A stretch of 64,000 nucleotides of DNA from Juglans regia (lineage: Eukaryota > Streptophyta > Magnoliopsida > Fagales > Juglandaceae), in NCBI RefSeq assembly GCF_001411555.2, contig NC_049902.1:9927985-9991984 (forward strand). The letters run 5' to 3'. Shown here piece by piece: positions 9,119 to 20,699 of the stretch. The notes beneath the pieces were generated by a model. It ran no database searches. It had not been told where the DNA came from and was given only the letters and a program-made list of their open reading frames with translations. Both the position numbers and the translations under genes were made by a program. How positions within the stretch are numbered: the first letter of the stretch is position 1; every line of letters begins with the position of its first letter.

Positions 9119-11317
9119 TGTGACACCCCAACCCCCTCGTACTACAACGGGGGGATCGTGACATCGGGATGATGATAACACGGATTACGCATCCCAACGA
9201 TAAGTGCCAAGTGTGTGCAATATGCAATAGTGCACAACAAAAGTCGTAGATGTTAATATAGATAAGTCAACTAAGTACCAGAAATTAAAATACAAATATC
9301 CAAAACAAATTACCTTTAAAAGTTATACAGTCATCCCAAAATATATTGCAAATGGAAAATACATAAATAAAGGATAAAATGAATCTCGACACACGAGAGC
9401 AATCCTAGATCGCTCTTCCAACGGAGCCAACCCCTAAGGCTCGTCATCCTCATCTGCATCAAAATCAGCGATACCATAAAATGGTACCACCGGTAAGTAT
9501 AAACCAAACAACTATGAGATAAAAATGCATTAATGCAACCAACAAACAGATCTCAAAATCCCATTTTTCCTAAAAAATGGTTATTTTCCAACACACGCTA
9601 AAAATCTAATTTTAGCCCAAAATATCCGTAAAACATTTTTCTAAAAAATGATTCACACAAATACCAACTATTTATCAAACACTGTAGGCGGGAATCACAG
9701 GTGGGACTATACCACCATCTCTGCTTACCACCATCCCTACCGTGTGCACCGTAGGTGGGAATCACAGGCGGGACACAACCACCATCCCTGCTTACCACCA
9801 TCCCTACAGTTCCTTCCCATACAATGAATACATATCAGAGCACTGTATGTGCGAATCACAGGCAGGACTATACCGCCGTCCCTGCTTACCACCATCCTTA
9901 CCGCATGCACCGTAGGCGAGAATCACAGGAGGGACACAACCACCATCCCTGCTTACCAATATCCCTACCGTGTGCACCGTTGGCGGGAATCGCAGGCAGG
10001 ACTCTACCACCATCCCTACAGTCTCTTTTCCTTTTTCTCAAACCAGTCAATCTAAACATTTCAAACATACTCAAAATCATTTTTCAAATGAAAACCCAGT
10101 TTTCAATAAACACATGAACATGAATGCAATACACGAAAATCCAGTTTTCTTTACAAACATGATCATGCGTGTAATATGCAATGTACAGGAACAACATAAT
10201 GCCCAACCAACAATGTCAACACAATCCAATCACACAAACAACTTCATTTCCCAATCCATCCAACCTCCATACTCCTAGGACTCAGTCCGGCAAAACCAAT
10301 CAATTTACAGTAAAATGAGTTAGTGCAAAAATACATTTAAATCACAGAATTTATTTGGAAAAATACTTACAGTGCTATATAATAATTTCTGGAGGATCAC
10401 GGAGCTGCAAGAAGTGGCGGCTCAGCAATGTAACAGTGCAAAATGCACTGTGGTCGTGGGTCTCAAAAACCTATTTTTGAACGGATGCAAATGAACACCC
10501 GAGATTGATAGGGTAGGGCCTAGAGATGTCGATGAAGCTAATGGTAGTGGTGGTGGTTGTGGTTGGCCGTGGGTGGCGGAGCAAAGGGTGGTTGAAGACA
10601 AAAAATACCCAAATCGGAAATGGGGTTGGATGTGCTTCACTGGTGACAGATCGGAGCTGGGGTTGGGTCCATTGGGTTGCTAGGAGGTCGAGGATGAAAT
10701 GGTAAAAAAATGGTAGCCGGTGGTGGCGTGATGGCTGCACGCGAGCACTAGAAGTGTCGCGGCCTTGCGTCGTGCGTGGGAGCAAATGGCGGCACCGGAG
10801 GAGTTGAGATCGGAGGGGAGGGGTCGCCGGCAAGTGGGGGAGCGAATGGGCTGGGTGGTGATGGTCACGGCGGCGCGCAGCGGCGAGCTGGGTGAGAGGA
10901 AGAAAATGCACAGGGAGAAAAGGGAGGGTGGCGTCGAGCATGGGAGAGGAGGAAAAAAAAAAAAGGAAAGAGAAAATGGAGAGAACGAAATGAGGTCTAA
11001 TCCTCACATCTTGGATCACAAAAATGATCCAACGGAAACGATTTCAAAACAACAAGTTAAATAAAATAACTTAAACGTAATGATAAAGTGAAATTAAAAT
11101 AATTAAATCCAACAATAAGTTAATTAAATAAGAAAATCAATTTAAATACATAACAATAATTAATATTAAGAAAACACTTCAAAATAATTTTCACAGAATT
11201 AAAAATCATAAAAATAAACCAGCTAAAAATTCAACAATTTTAAAACAAGAAAATAAAATTTTGAATTAATAAAAATAAATTCTTTATTAAAAATATACTA
11301 AAATATGGGATGTTACA
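9119..11317 (-). mobile_element. solo LTR of a gypsy-type retrotransposon (2.2 kb)
   Basis: On the minus strand it starts TGTAACATCCC (11317) and ends GGGGTGTCACA (9119), the classic edges of large chromovirus LTRs. Flanking pentamers are ACCTT (9114-9118) and ACCCT (11318-11322), a target duplication with one mismatch. No internal region or second LTR is present, so it is a solo LTR left by recombination between two LTRs. It holds a GC-rich part at 10390-11020 and a minisatellite at 9684-10024. Open frames within it show no domain and are not genes. Confidence 0.8.
9684..10024. repeat. minisatellite of about 67 bp units inside the solo LTR
   Basis: Units start at 9684, 9751, 9844, 9912 and 9979 (the last one short). 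Each contains GGGAATCACAGG or a close variant, a CCACCATCCCTGCTTACC-like string and, in three units, a TGCACC end. A 26-bp insertion separates units two and three. There is no spacer/repeat alternation, so it is not a CRISPR array. Confidence 0.85.
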
Positions 11318-11433
11318 ACCCTAGCTGGTTGGATATAGCCAGCCTTACCGTTAATCCAAGTCAAACACATCTATCTTTTGATAATACATGCGAGTATAAA
11401 ACGATTTTGAAACTATTTTAACAAGATAAACAG

Positions 11434-12314
11434 GGTTAAATATTAAAATAGTTCATGTGATTTACCATTGTCACAAATTAGTCATTAAAGTCTTAAATCT
11501 GAACTAATTTTTACTCCTTATACTTTGAACTTTGATCAAATTAATTCTTTTATTATCATTGTATTAGTCAGCTATTAGTAGTCATAAGTCAACACCATTA
11601 AAAACTTGACACTTGTGCATCACTAGTAGGAGTCAATGTAATGTCTCAATCTCATTGTGGTTGGTCATCCTCTCGGACTAATTACTCGTCATCAACTTCA
11701 AAAGATATTTTTTTTTTAATAAAATAAATTCTCCAATTTTATACCACATTTATATCTTATTTTAACACCAAGAAATGATTTTTATAAATCTAGAAATAGA
11801 AAATAATTTTTGCATGTATAATGGACAATGAGTCAAGTCTTTCATTTTTTTAGAAAATTAAGAAAATACAGAAATAATATAAAAAACTGAGCTAAAAATT
11901 AAACAAATTTTGGATTTCATATTTTGGATTTCATCCCAGTTTTAACTTCTAAAACTAATTAAACAATTTTTTTAGGATTTAACTTGGAATTAAAACTAAA
12001 AATGTTTTTAAAAGAAATTTCAATCAATAGTTTCTTTAAACAAAAATATAACTCATAAGGAAAACATAGTTATTCGTTTTAAGTTAAGTTTCATTTAGAA
12101 GTTTTTTTAATTTTTTATATTATTTGTGCTTTTTTAATTATGTTAAAACTTTTTATTAGTGTTGACCTACATTTAACAGTTGACTAATGAAATTGTAACG
12201 AAATGATTAATCTGATCAAAATTGAAAGTATAAACAGTAAAAAGTTCAAATTTAAAACTTAGGGACCAATCTGTCGTAGAGGCAAATCACATAGACTATT
12301 TGAATATTTAATCC
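11434..12314. mobile_element. non-autonomous DNA element with terminal inverted repeats of about 190 bp
   Basis: The left end GGTTAAATATTAAAATAGTT and the reverse complement of the right end (GGATTAAATATTCAAATAG...) match over a long range. The match continues through ATGTGATTT, TGAACTT, TATACTTTGAACTTTGATCA-like and TTAGTCA...GTCAACAC strings, about 190 bp per arm. The unique middle is AT-rich and non-coding. Long inverted repeats suggest a Mutator-like (MULE) MITE. I could not confirm a 9-bp target duplication. Confidence 0.75.
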
Positions 12315-12352
12315 AAAAAAAATTATAACTTCTTGTTGACATCCTTTAATCC

Positions 12353-13500
12353 AGAATACGAGAAGCTTCCCCTTCTCTCTCTAGGAAAACCCTCCCCCTT
12401 CTCTCTAATGTTTTTCAAAAACTCGAGATCTTTTGAAAAGGGGTGGGAGCTTGACTCCTCCGGCCCTTTCTTCTGTCTTTTTATTTTTGTGTAGTGTTTT
12501 TTATTTTTATTCTTTGTGTTTTTAGGCCGAATAAGGGAGGATCGTTGTTTGAGTCTTTCCAGCCATCACATCTCTACACGTGCCCCGTCGGCATGACGCC
12601 CAACCACCGATCTTCAAGACCTCCAAATCCGGCGTCCATCGGAGTGGAGCGTAGCCCACACGCGCAAAACGAGGTTCCAGACAGCGTTGGCGCGTGGCCT
12701 TCACGCGCCACCGAGGTGCCCTCTCCCGATGCCACACTCGGTTTCTATGGAACCTCTGACTCCGGGACTTCCAACTCTGATCGTCAGCCTTCCTCCCAGC
12801 GTGAACAGTTTCTGCCCGAGCCAATGTCGATCATTGTGGACTGTTCATCCGTTTTTATTTTTTGTTTCTTTCTAGTTGTCCGTTTCAATGCTTTGTAGTT
12901 GGTTTGTTTTTGTCTTTTGGTGTTGTTTTGTTCACCCGAGTGAGGTTTGGGCCTTTGGATCGGACATAATCCGGGGCAAGTGCTTTTCGAGAGTGGTGGG
13001 CAATGCTACGGCCGATGATTGTACGGTCGGGCTGTTGTGGTCCGTACAAAAGCTGGACGCTCGTTCCACCAGGGCTTGAGATGACGACGCTTGCGGTGGG
13101 CATGTCGTCTGGGGCCTCACCAGTGCTTGTGGTCTTGTAGTTGTTTTTGTAGTTATTTGTAGTTGTTTGTTTAGTTTTAGTTTTTTAATAAATAGGATTA
13201 GGCTATTGGATTTGATGTCCATAGCATTGTCCCATACTCTTATTCCCTGGGAGGATAGAGAGGGCCTTTAAGTTCTATTTTTACAGAGCGCTTTCTCTAT
13301 TATGAGAGAGTTTGATTAGAAGTTAAGACAATGTTCGCCACAAAATAATTTGTGTGTGGGGAATCTCCAGAACTGTTGCGGTAGTTGGCTTATAGACTGG
13401 ATTTTCTATGTATTAGATTTTCTTGTATTAATAAGTCATATTTGTAACTCCGGTTCTTTAATGAAATGAGTATGTTTCTATCAAAAATAAATAAATAAAT
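12353..13500 (+). mobile_element. A-tailed retroposon, possibly a non-autonomous LINE derivative
   Basis: The start is C/T-rich (CTTCCCCTTCTCTCTC), the middle GC-rich, and the end TTTCTATCAAAAATAAATAAATAAAT, an A-rich retroposon-style tail. A possible diverged target duplication is ACATCCTTTAATCC on the left against ATGTCCTTAAGCC on the right. The 134-codon frame at 12494-12898 has only low-complexity Ser/Pro-rich sequence and no domain. It could be a degraded LINE 5' region, a large SINE-like element or a processed transcript copy. Confidence 0.45.
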
Positions 13501-13949
13501 ATGTCCTTAAGCCTGCGGGTTTATTGATGCAAAGAAGTTTTCAAAATTCTCTCCCTCTTCCAAAAGTCTTTCATTTCTTCAAACTAGTTATTAGTATCTA
13601 TTTATTCTACAGAAAATAGATTACTAATCTCTTGGTAAAATAGTATAATAGGAGGGTTTTCAAATCTAATTTCATTTTTGTATCAAGCAATTCAATAATA
13701 TACTTATTTTGGACTTCATTGTATTTTGGAGGTAAATTCATTAATAATTCACGTGTATACCGTTATTGATGGAGATGAATATTATTTTCATGAAAGCAAC
13801 ATTGTGCGTGCCCTAAAGCAAAATCTTTTACTCCTTTCTTCTCGCATACAACCCCATTTAGACCAACAATCTTAAGACAATTTCTATTTAACTATTGTGC
13901 ATAGTTTGACTTAGTTTGTTGTGGACTTTGTAAAACCCAAACACTTTCA
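13501..13949. other. gene-free AT-rich stretch
   Basis: No frame, repeat or terminus that I can name. It may be the untranslated leader or LTR remnant of the copia scrap that follows. Confidence 0.4.
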
Positions 13950-14535
13950 TGAAGCCAATTTTTGATGTTGGCAAAAGAAAATTCATTTCCTCATAGACAG
14001 TCTTAAAGTGGTGTATGCTCTAGCTACTCTCAAGCCTTGTAAAAGTGAGGATGAGATAATTGGTTAGAGTTAAGCAAGGATTAAACAAGAATAATATGAC
14101 TAAATCTGCAAGGGACATATCTTCAATGCAATTTTTGGCACATTTTTTATGCTTATGAGAACAAGACAACCACCAAGGATTCTTTGTATATACTTGAGGC
14201 TCAATACCTTATAGAAGGCACCACAAGTAAGAACTTTCTGCTACCAAACTCTTTAGTTATAAAATGATACATTGTAGGCTTGCCATTTTGCATACTCTTG
14301 ATCATTTCACGTAATATGAAAATGGATGGTTCTATATCGGTTTCATCCATTATTTATAAACTTCCTCAATTATGGAAAGACTATAAAAAAAAGTCTGAAA
14401 TATATAAAGGAGGACCTCTCTCTACAAGATTTAGGCCATCTTATTCATATAGAACAAGAAGTCAAGCTTAGAGATAGTAAGGAAGAGCCTAATATAAATT
14501 GGATTTTTCGGATTGAGACTCTAATGTTTGATTAG
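13950..14535 (+). pseudogene. Ty1/copia gag fragment (UBN2-type)
   Basis: Reading across frames gives the usual copia gag order. A Lys-rich FFDVGKRKF-like start and a LKV-VYALATLKP-like string (13990-14040) come first. A LYILEAQYLIEGTTSKNFLL segment follows (14175-14245), then MKMDGSISVSSIIYKLPQLWKDY (14310-14380) and EDLSLQDLGHLIHIEQE (14410-14460). In the family this protein forms the particle shell. Here it is split by several frameshifts, and no zinc knuckle, protease or pol follows before the hAT sequence begins. It is an isolated scrap. Confidence 0.7.
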
Positions 14536-14639
14536 GGTCTCAAATTGAAAAACTTGAAACCCTAATCAAGTATAATTTTGTGTGATTGTAAGAACCTAAA
14601 ATCTTTTAATACTTTCTATTATGTCAGAAGTTTGAAAGT

Positions 14640-16860
14640 TTGATAAGTTCAATGGATAATGGTGATTGTGCTAGTGTCGGTGATGATAACACATCTCCAA
14701 GTACGAACACTAGAACTAGTGTTACATCTTCTACACCCATGGGTCCACCAAAGACAAAAATTGTCTCCATCCTACGGGAACAGGTTACAAAATTAGAGAG
14801 TGGTAGCCCCATTAACCCACAAGCAAAATGTAATTATTGTGGTGTTGTTTGTGGTTATCACTATAAACGACATGGCACTTCCCTGAAGAATCATTTAGAA
14901 GAACAAACTTAATTTTGATTTCAATTGTTATAAAAATGTGTTCGGGAAAAGAGTCTGCTTCTCAATCTATTTCGACCACATATTGATAGTTTAATAGTTA
15001 GAAAATGATGAATGAGAGTAGTGCAAACAATAAATTGAAAGGGTTTGTAAATTTTGACCCAGAGAGGTGTACAAAGTTTTTAGCTCTTATGATAATAATT
15101 AACAGGATACTATTTCGGTTTGTGTAGGGAGGAGGGTGAAGGGTTCCATGCCTACTCTAAGGACTTTGAACCTAGGTTTAACATTCATTCTCACCACATG
15201 GTAGTGAAGGATGTTCTTGAAATATATGAGCTTAAGAAGGACTTGTTAAAAGATTTGTTTAAGGTCAAAGAATTTGCCTCACCATTGATAAATGGGCATC
15301 GGTCCAGAATTTGAACTACTAGTGTTTAACTGCTAATTTTGAAGATAGTGATTGGTGGTTATGCAAAAAGGTTCTTAAGTTTTGTTTAATCATCAATCAT
15401 AGAGGTGATACCATTGAAAGGATAGTGGAGTCTGGAATAAAGGGGTGGGGCTCGGAGTGGGTGGTGACAATAATAGTGGACAATGATGCGTCAAATGATA
15501 CTACATTTGAGTAGTTGAAGAATAGAGTTAGAGAGAAAAATATGTCTATATTGGGTGGTGAGTTTTTGCATATTCTATTTTATGCACAGGTCGCCAATCT
15601 TATTGTGAATTATGGTTTGAAAGATGTTTATAAGTTGGTGGCAAGTGTAAAAAATACAGTGAGGTTTGTGAGATCTTCAATGTCTAGACTTGACAAATTC
15701 AGGACCATTGTTCTTGCTATGGATATTAAATGTAAGAATATGTTGTCTCTTGATGCTAGAAGATGGAACTCAACCTTTTTTATGTTGGAAATGGTCGTAC
15801 AATATATAAATGCATTTGATGCCGTGAGAGATTAGGGACATGCAATATGCCCACCACTTTGATGAGAAAGAAGGGAGATAGGCGCAGCCCAAGAATGTGT
15901 ATAGGGAAAGTATCTGAGTCTTTGTAGAATTCTTGAGACTTTTTTATTATGTCACATGCACCATTTATGATTCTTTGTATTATCGAATGAATATTGTCAA
16001 CACGTTTGTCAGGTAAATGAACAATTGGATGAAATGTGCAAAAATGTTAATTTTACTTTATGTATTATAACATTGAACATGAGGCTCAAGTATGAGGCAT
16101 ATTGGTGAGATTTGAGTACGATCAATGTTTTGCAATATGTTACTATTGTTCTTGACCCGTGGTACAAAATTGATGGAATGGTGTATGAGTTAGAAAACAC
16201 TAGCGGGAAGGGATGAATGGATCAACTGACATTGAAGGTTAAGGATACCTTAAATAGGTTGTATGATGAGTTCGCTAGACTCAGGGTGGTTAATATTGAG
16301 GTTCCACCATCCACGACATTGCCTTATCTTTTGACCTGTGGTACAAGATTGATGGAATGGTGAATGAGTTAGAAAATACTAGCGAGAAGGGTTGAGTGGA
16401 TCAACTGACATTGAAGGTTAAGGATATCTTCAATAGGTTGTATGATGAGTTTGCCACATTCAGGTTGGTTAATGTCGAGGTTCCACCATCCACAACATTG
16501 CCTTATCTCAAAGTCACTAACCTGAAAAAGCACAAATGACGTATGAGGTTTGGCAATAGCTATGAGCTTCAGAAGAGTTTAGACTACCAATCAAACTTGG
16601 AGAGATACTTCTCGGCGGAGTTACACCCATATGTAGAGGAATTTGATATTTTACATTGGTGGAAGATAAATGCCATCATGTATCATGTTCTTGTGGATAG
16701 TCAATAGTATTTTGGCCATCACTATTTCTATCGTAGTCTCAGAGTCTGCACTTAGCATCGGGGAGTGCATATTAGATCCGTTTAAGAGTTTGTTGTGTCT
16801 TAGCATTATGGATACATTGATTTCCACTCATAATTGGATTAAAGGAAAGTAAATTTAGAT
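14640..16860 (+). pseudogene. hAT transposase remnant (BED finger to C-terminal dimerisation domain)
   Basis: Member of the BED-finger hAT transposases related to plant SLEEPER-type proteins; would cut and paste its own element. 14640-14912 ends with a BED-type zinc finger (CNYCGVVCGYHYKRHGTSLKNHL). 15040-15314 gives the helical part (FDPERCTKFLALMII, then FEPRFNIHS). 15515-15835 carries the core (IVNYGLKDVYKLV, VRFVRSS, LDARRWNSTFFMLE). 16606-16852 is the dimerisation region (YVEEFDILHWWK, ILAIT, SESALSIGECILDPF). Stops and frame changes break it throughout, and a 179-bp duplication lies in the middle. Terminal repeats were not identified, so element limits are unknown. Confidence 0.85.
16150..16507 (+). 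repeat. two-copy tandem duplication, period 179 bp, in the hAT remnant
   Basis: 16150-16328 and 16329-16507 are near-identical (TTGACC.GTGGTACAA, TGATGGAATGGTG, CAACTGACATTGAAGGTTAAGG, GAGGTTCCACCATCCAC). 179 is not a multiple of three, so it also disrupts the frame. Confidence 0.9.
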
Positions 16861-16978
16861 TCGAGAGATGGTGGACTTTGCGGAGACCTATGAGGAGGGG
16901 GATGTTGATCACACTGAAAGCGATAATTGTTCGTAATTAACTCATTTCTTACATAGATTGTTTTAAATTTATATGAAA

Positions 16979-17063
16979 AAATTTTGATTTCAATTATTGG
17001 AGGGATGAGATTGGGAAAAGAGGCTCCATCTCAATTTACTTCGACTTCTCATTGATAGTTTGA
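16979..17063 (+). repeat. second copy of an 85-bp piece of the hAT sequence
   Basis: Resembles 14911-14994 (TTTTGATTTCAATT, GGGAAAAGAG, TCTCAATTTACTTCGAC..., TTGATAGTTT). The first copy lies within the transposase after the BED finger; the second lies just after the transposase end, about 2.07 kb downstream. The two are clearly diverged. Confidence 0.75.
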
Positions 17064-17509
17064 TACACTATTTCTTTGTTATTTCATTCTATGTAGTTTG
17101 TACTTATGTTATTATTTTTTCCTACTTGAGTTCTTTTCTTTTTGGGACATCATATCCTCATTTTTATCCTTTTTTATTTTCAGGTTTTATTGAACACTTG
17201 GAGTTGGAGGGACTAAGTTTGTCAAATGGATTTGTAATTTTGTTACTTTTATTTATTTATTTTTTATGTTATGATGTATTGTTATTCTTAAGTTATTCAA
17301 ACTACTTGTAATATTTTTTAGATTAATTTGTAATAGTTTTATATTTAAGTGCAATAGTTTTAGACTACTTTGTAATAGTTTAGAATGATTAGATGGCAAC
17401 CTTATGAAATTTATATAGGGATTGAAACTAGTTTTTGGTTTAATATTGATAGAGATAAACTTTATTTTTATGTATTTAAGATTTTTAAATTTTGTATATT
17501 ATTCTAGGA

Positions 17510-17760
17510 CTGAAAAAATAGGTTTTGGGCTTTTGTAAATAGCTTCTAGGCCCAAAATGTCCAAATGGGCCTCTAAAACAAGTTATGGGCTCATCGACCC
17601 ATTGAGGCCCACAGGTGGGTGGACGGCCCATAGACTTAGCAGTCAGTCTGGCAATTGGGTGGGGCCTCTTGCCCATGCGGGACAGGACCAGGGCCCTTGT
17701 GCTAAATTCAATGCCCTGCCCATGCGAATGTTAGGGGCCGGCAGCAGACCTACTTTTAGC
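17510..17760. other. possible hAT 3' subterminal region
   Basis: A GC-richer block with many GGCCC/GGGCC and CCCATGCG motifs, ending near TTAGGGGCCGGCAG, lies downstream of the transposase in AT-rich DNA. Such motif clusters are typical near hAT ends. No matching terminal repeat was found upstream, so this stays tentative. 17064-17509 between it and the transposase is AT-rich with nothing recognisable. Confidence 0.35.
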
Positions 17761-17929
17761 TAGATAAATTTGTGCAAACCAAATGGCATAATTTTATGAG
17801 GAATGAATATCTGACTGAAGGTTGCAAGGCATATTTAAATTTAGAATTAATAATAAAGGTAACGTATCATATGCTTAGTTCATATTTGTTTTCTTTAATC
17901 AAAACAGATATTCATTGAAATCAAAATCA

Positions 17930-20607
17930 ATCATTACATTGTTTCTCTAATTTAATACATTTCTTTCCCTCTTCTAACCAAACTAATTCTTCATCACAAG
18001 TCAAAGCTAGCTTGGCCATCTGGTGTGCTGCTTGATTGCATTCTTTGGGCACATACTGAAGACAACACAAATATCTTCTTGGAAGAAAGCTTTAATGTCT
18101 TTTATCATCTAACCACACTCAAACTAGCTCTTTAGAATTTTAGTGCTTCTTTGATGACTACAAGAGCATCTACTTCAAAAATGGCATGTTCTAATCCAAT
18201 TTCCAGACTTAATTCCATAGCCCTCTCTAAAGCAAATATTTCAGCCATAACAGGATAGTTAACAAACATTTTTGGCATGCACAAAGAAGCAACTAAATCA
18301 CCTTCCCAGTTTTTTATCACAGTGTCAGCTCCCATCTTTGAAGGGTTTACTCCTAGTGCTGCATCCCAATTTGCTTTATAAATGTTTTGTACTTGGTTTT
18401 TTCCACTTGATAGCTCTGCTTACTAAAGACTCATTTTGGTTTGGAACTCGGATCATCTCTTGTGCCTGCTGAAAGCTCTCCATCTCTTCTTTTGCTCTAA
18501 GTAGAACTAATTTGGGACTATCAAACTTTCTTTCAAATACATATCTATTTCTTCTTAACCAGATTCTTCTAAGAACACATGCAGCATCTTCCAGATCCTT
18601 CCCTTGTAGACTTGTAACCATCTCCTCCCACATTTTATAGAATTCAACCTCTGCACATTTTCATTTTTGTAAACTACACATCTCTTCAGCCCAACATATT
18701 AGGAAGCACCATAACTCCACAAGGTATGACAGCTTGTCTCCTCACATAGTTCACATATAGGACAAGGATTATTCTAAATAATGTTGCCTTTGGAATACAT
18801 TTCGTTTTGTAGGTAGAACTTCTCTCATAGTTTTCGATAGAAAAACTTTTAGAGAATTTGGGACTTTCAGCACCCAAATTTTCTTCCATCCTATACCATT
18901 AGTGATGGTTGACTATTCACCTTCCAATCTTTTCTTCATATGAATTGCCAAATAGTATGCCGTTTTCATGGAAAACATACCAAATTTGCTATGACGCCAA
19001 ATGATATTATCTTCTAAACCTCTCCTACTAACTGGTAAAATGCTAACAATGCTGCCTCTTCTTCATTCATCACATCTGAATAAGATTTTTGTTCCAACGA
19101 CCCTTATTATCAATGAACTCTTTAACAGTAGCTTCACTAGAGAAAATCTTCACTTATGATTGAACCATGTGAGTAGTAAGAGTTGGCAACCACTTGTCAC
19201 TCCATATTTTAATCTTTTGGCCATTCCCTACTATCCATCTCATACCTTCTTTTATCACACTCCCAGACCTCCATATACTCCTCCAAATCTACGAAGGACC
19301 ATCAGCAAGCTTAGCAAACAAAATAGTACCTGTTTTAAAGTATTTTTATTTCATAATCTTTGAAACCATTGAACTGGGATGTATTAGTAACCTCTAGAAT
19401 TATTTTGCCAATATAGCTTGATTAAAACACTCAACATCTCTAAAACGCAACCCTCCTTCAGTATTAGAGATTCCAACTATACTCCATTTCTTGCATTGAA
19501 TTTTCTTATCTTGATTCATATGCCTCCACCAAAACCGATCCATCATAGAACAGATTCCCTTACACAACTGATTTGGTAATTTGAAAACACTCATTACATA
19601 AGAGGGGATTGCTTGTAATACTACTTTTAGCTTGAGACATAAATTGATTTTTCTAACTGTTTATTCTATCCCATATTCTCTCCTTAATTCCTCTAAAAAC
19701 CTTATATTTAGACTTCCCATCCATTCTAGGTAACCCCTGGTATTCTCAGCATCCCCACAAACCCTTACACCATGTCTTGTACTAATTAATCTCTGACAGT
19801 TGGACTTGTGTTTATACTTAAATAAATAGAAGTTTTTTGCATATTCATTTTCTGCCTAGAAGCTTGTTCATAACTATCTAAGATTTGTTTCACTGATCTC
19901 CACTGCTTCATATTTGATTTACAAACCCCTTTTATAGCCCTTATTCTGAAGCCCCTATTCTTTTATAATTTTGAATCATAGCACTTAACCCTTCTGTACA
20001 CAGTAATAATAGGTAAGGAGACAAAGGGTCTCCTTGCTTAAGGCGCTTGTAGATATTATCCTATTCCCTAGCTTTCCATTAACTAACACTGAATATTTCA
20101 CTATTTACACACATTTAATTATTAAATCTGTCCACCTATCACCAAAACCAATCTTTTCCATAAATGCTCTCATATATGCCCATTCAACTATGTCATATGC
20201 CTTGGATATATCCATTATTTCCTTTTCTGTCTAGTCTTCGTTGTATGTAAGGCTCCATAAGCTATCATAATATTATATGTGATAAGCCTACCTGGTATAA
20301 ATGCACTTTGGTTATAGGAAATGATATCAGGCATCACTTTCTTAAGCCTATTAGCAACATTTTAACGATAATTTTATACAAAACATTGCATAAGGTAATT
20401 GGTCTAAACTTATTAACTAACATGGGGCTATTTATCTTTGGAATTAATGCAATGTACGTGAAATTAATCCTCTCATCAAATTACCTCTCATTCAGAAATT
20501 TTAGTGATATTGTAGTAACCTCATCCCCAACTATACTCCAATATTCCTCATCAAACAACCTTCTATTGTAGCTGAGGAAGGACAGATTGAGCTATACACT
20601 CCTATAT
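17930..20607 (-). pseudogene. LINE A ORF2, RT to RNase H part
   Basis: Reading minus strand from 20530: YWSIVGDEVTTISLKFLNE, then [17 protein letters not shown], DISKAYDIVEWAYM (about 20215-20170) and ALRQGDPLSPYL (about 20040-20010). Next come the thumb region with FRDVECFNQAILAK (19400-19594), a zf-RVT-like Cys part (about 18690-18890), and an RNase H domain (18132-18335) keeping Glu in AEIFALERAM and Asp in FEVDALVV. Frame breaks are frequent. About 60 residues seem missing just before YWSIVGDEV, so there is an internal deletion. The sequence continues to about 17930 with a Lys/Glu-rich end and then a 3' end ending in AAAGAAAAC. Confidence 0.8.
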
Positions 20608-20699
20608 AATGTTTGACTGTGTGCAATACCTTTTGCAATACCCAGAATACCCTTTCGTCTCAATCGCGCTCTACTAGGTTTTGTTTGACTGTGTGCCGT

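Noticed and set aside
9684..10024. Regular repeats resembling a CRISPR array
   Set aside because: Contiguous 67-bp tandem units without unique spacers, in plant DNA.
10471..11019. 182-codon minus-strand frame and neighbours
   Set aside because: Lies within the solo LTR; composition-driven and without a domain.
12494..12898. 134-codon frame
   Set aside because: Low complexity and inside an A-tailed retroposon; no domain or splice support.
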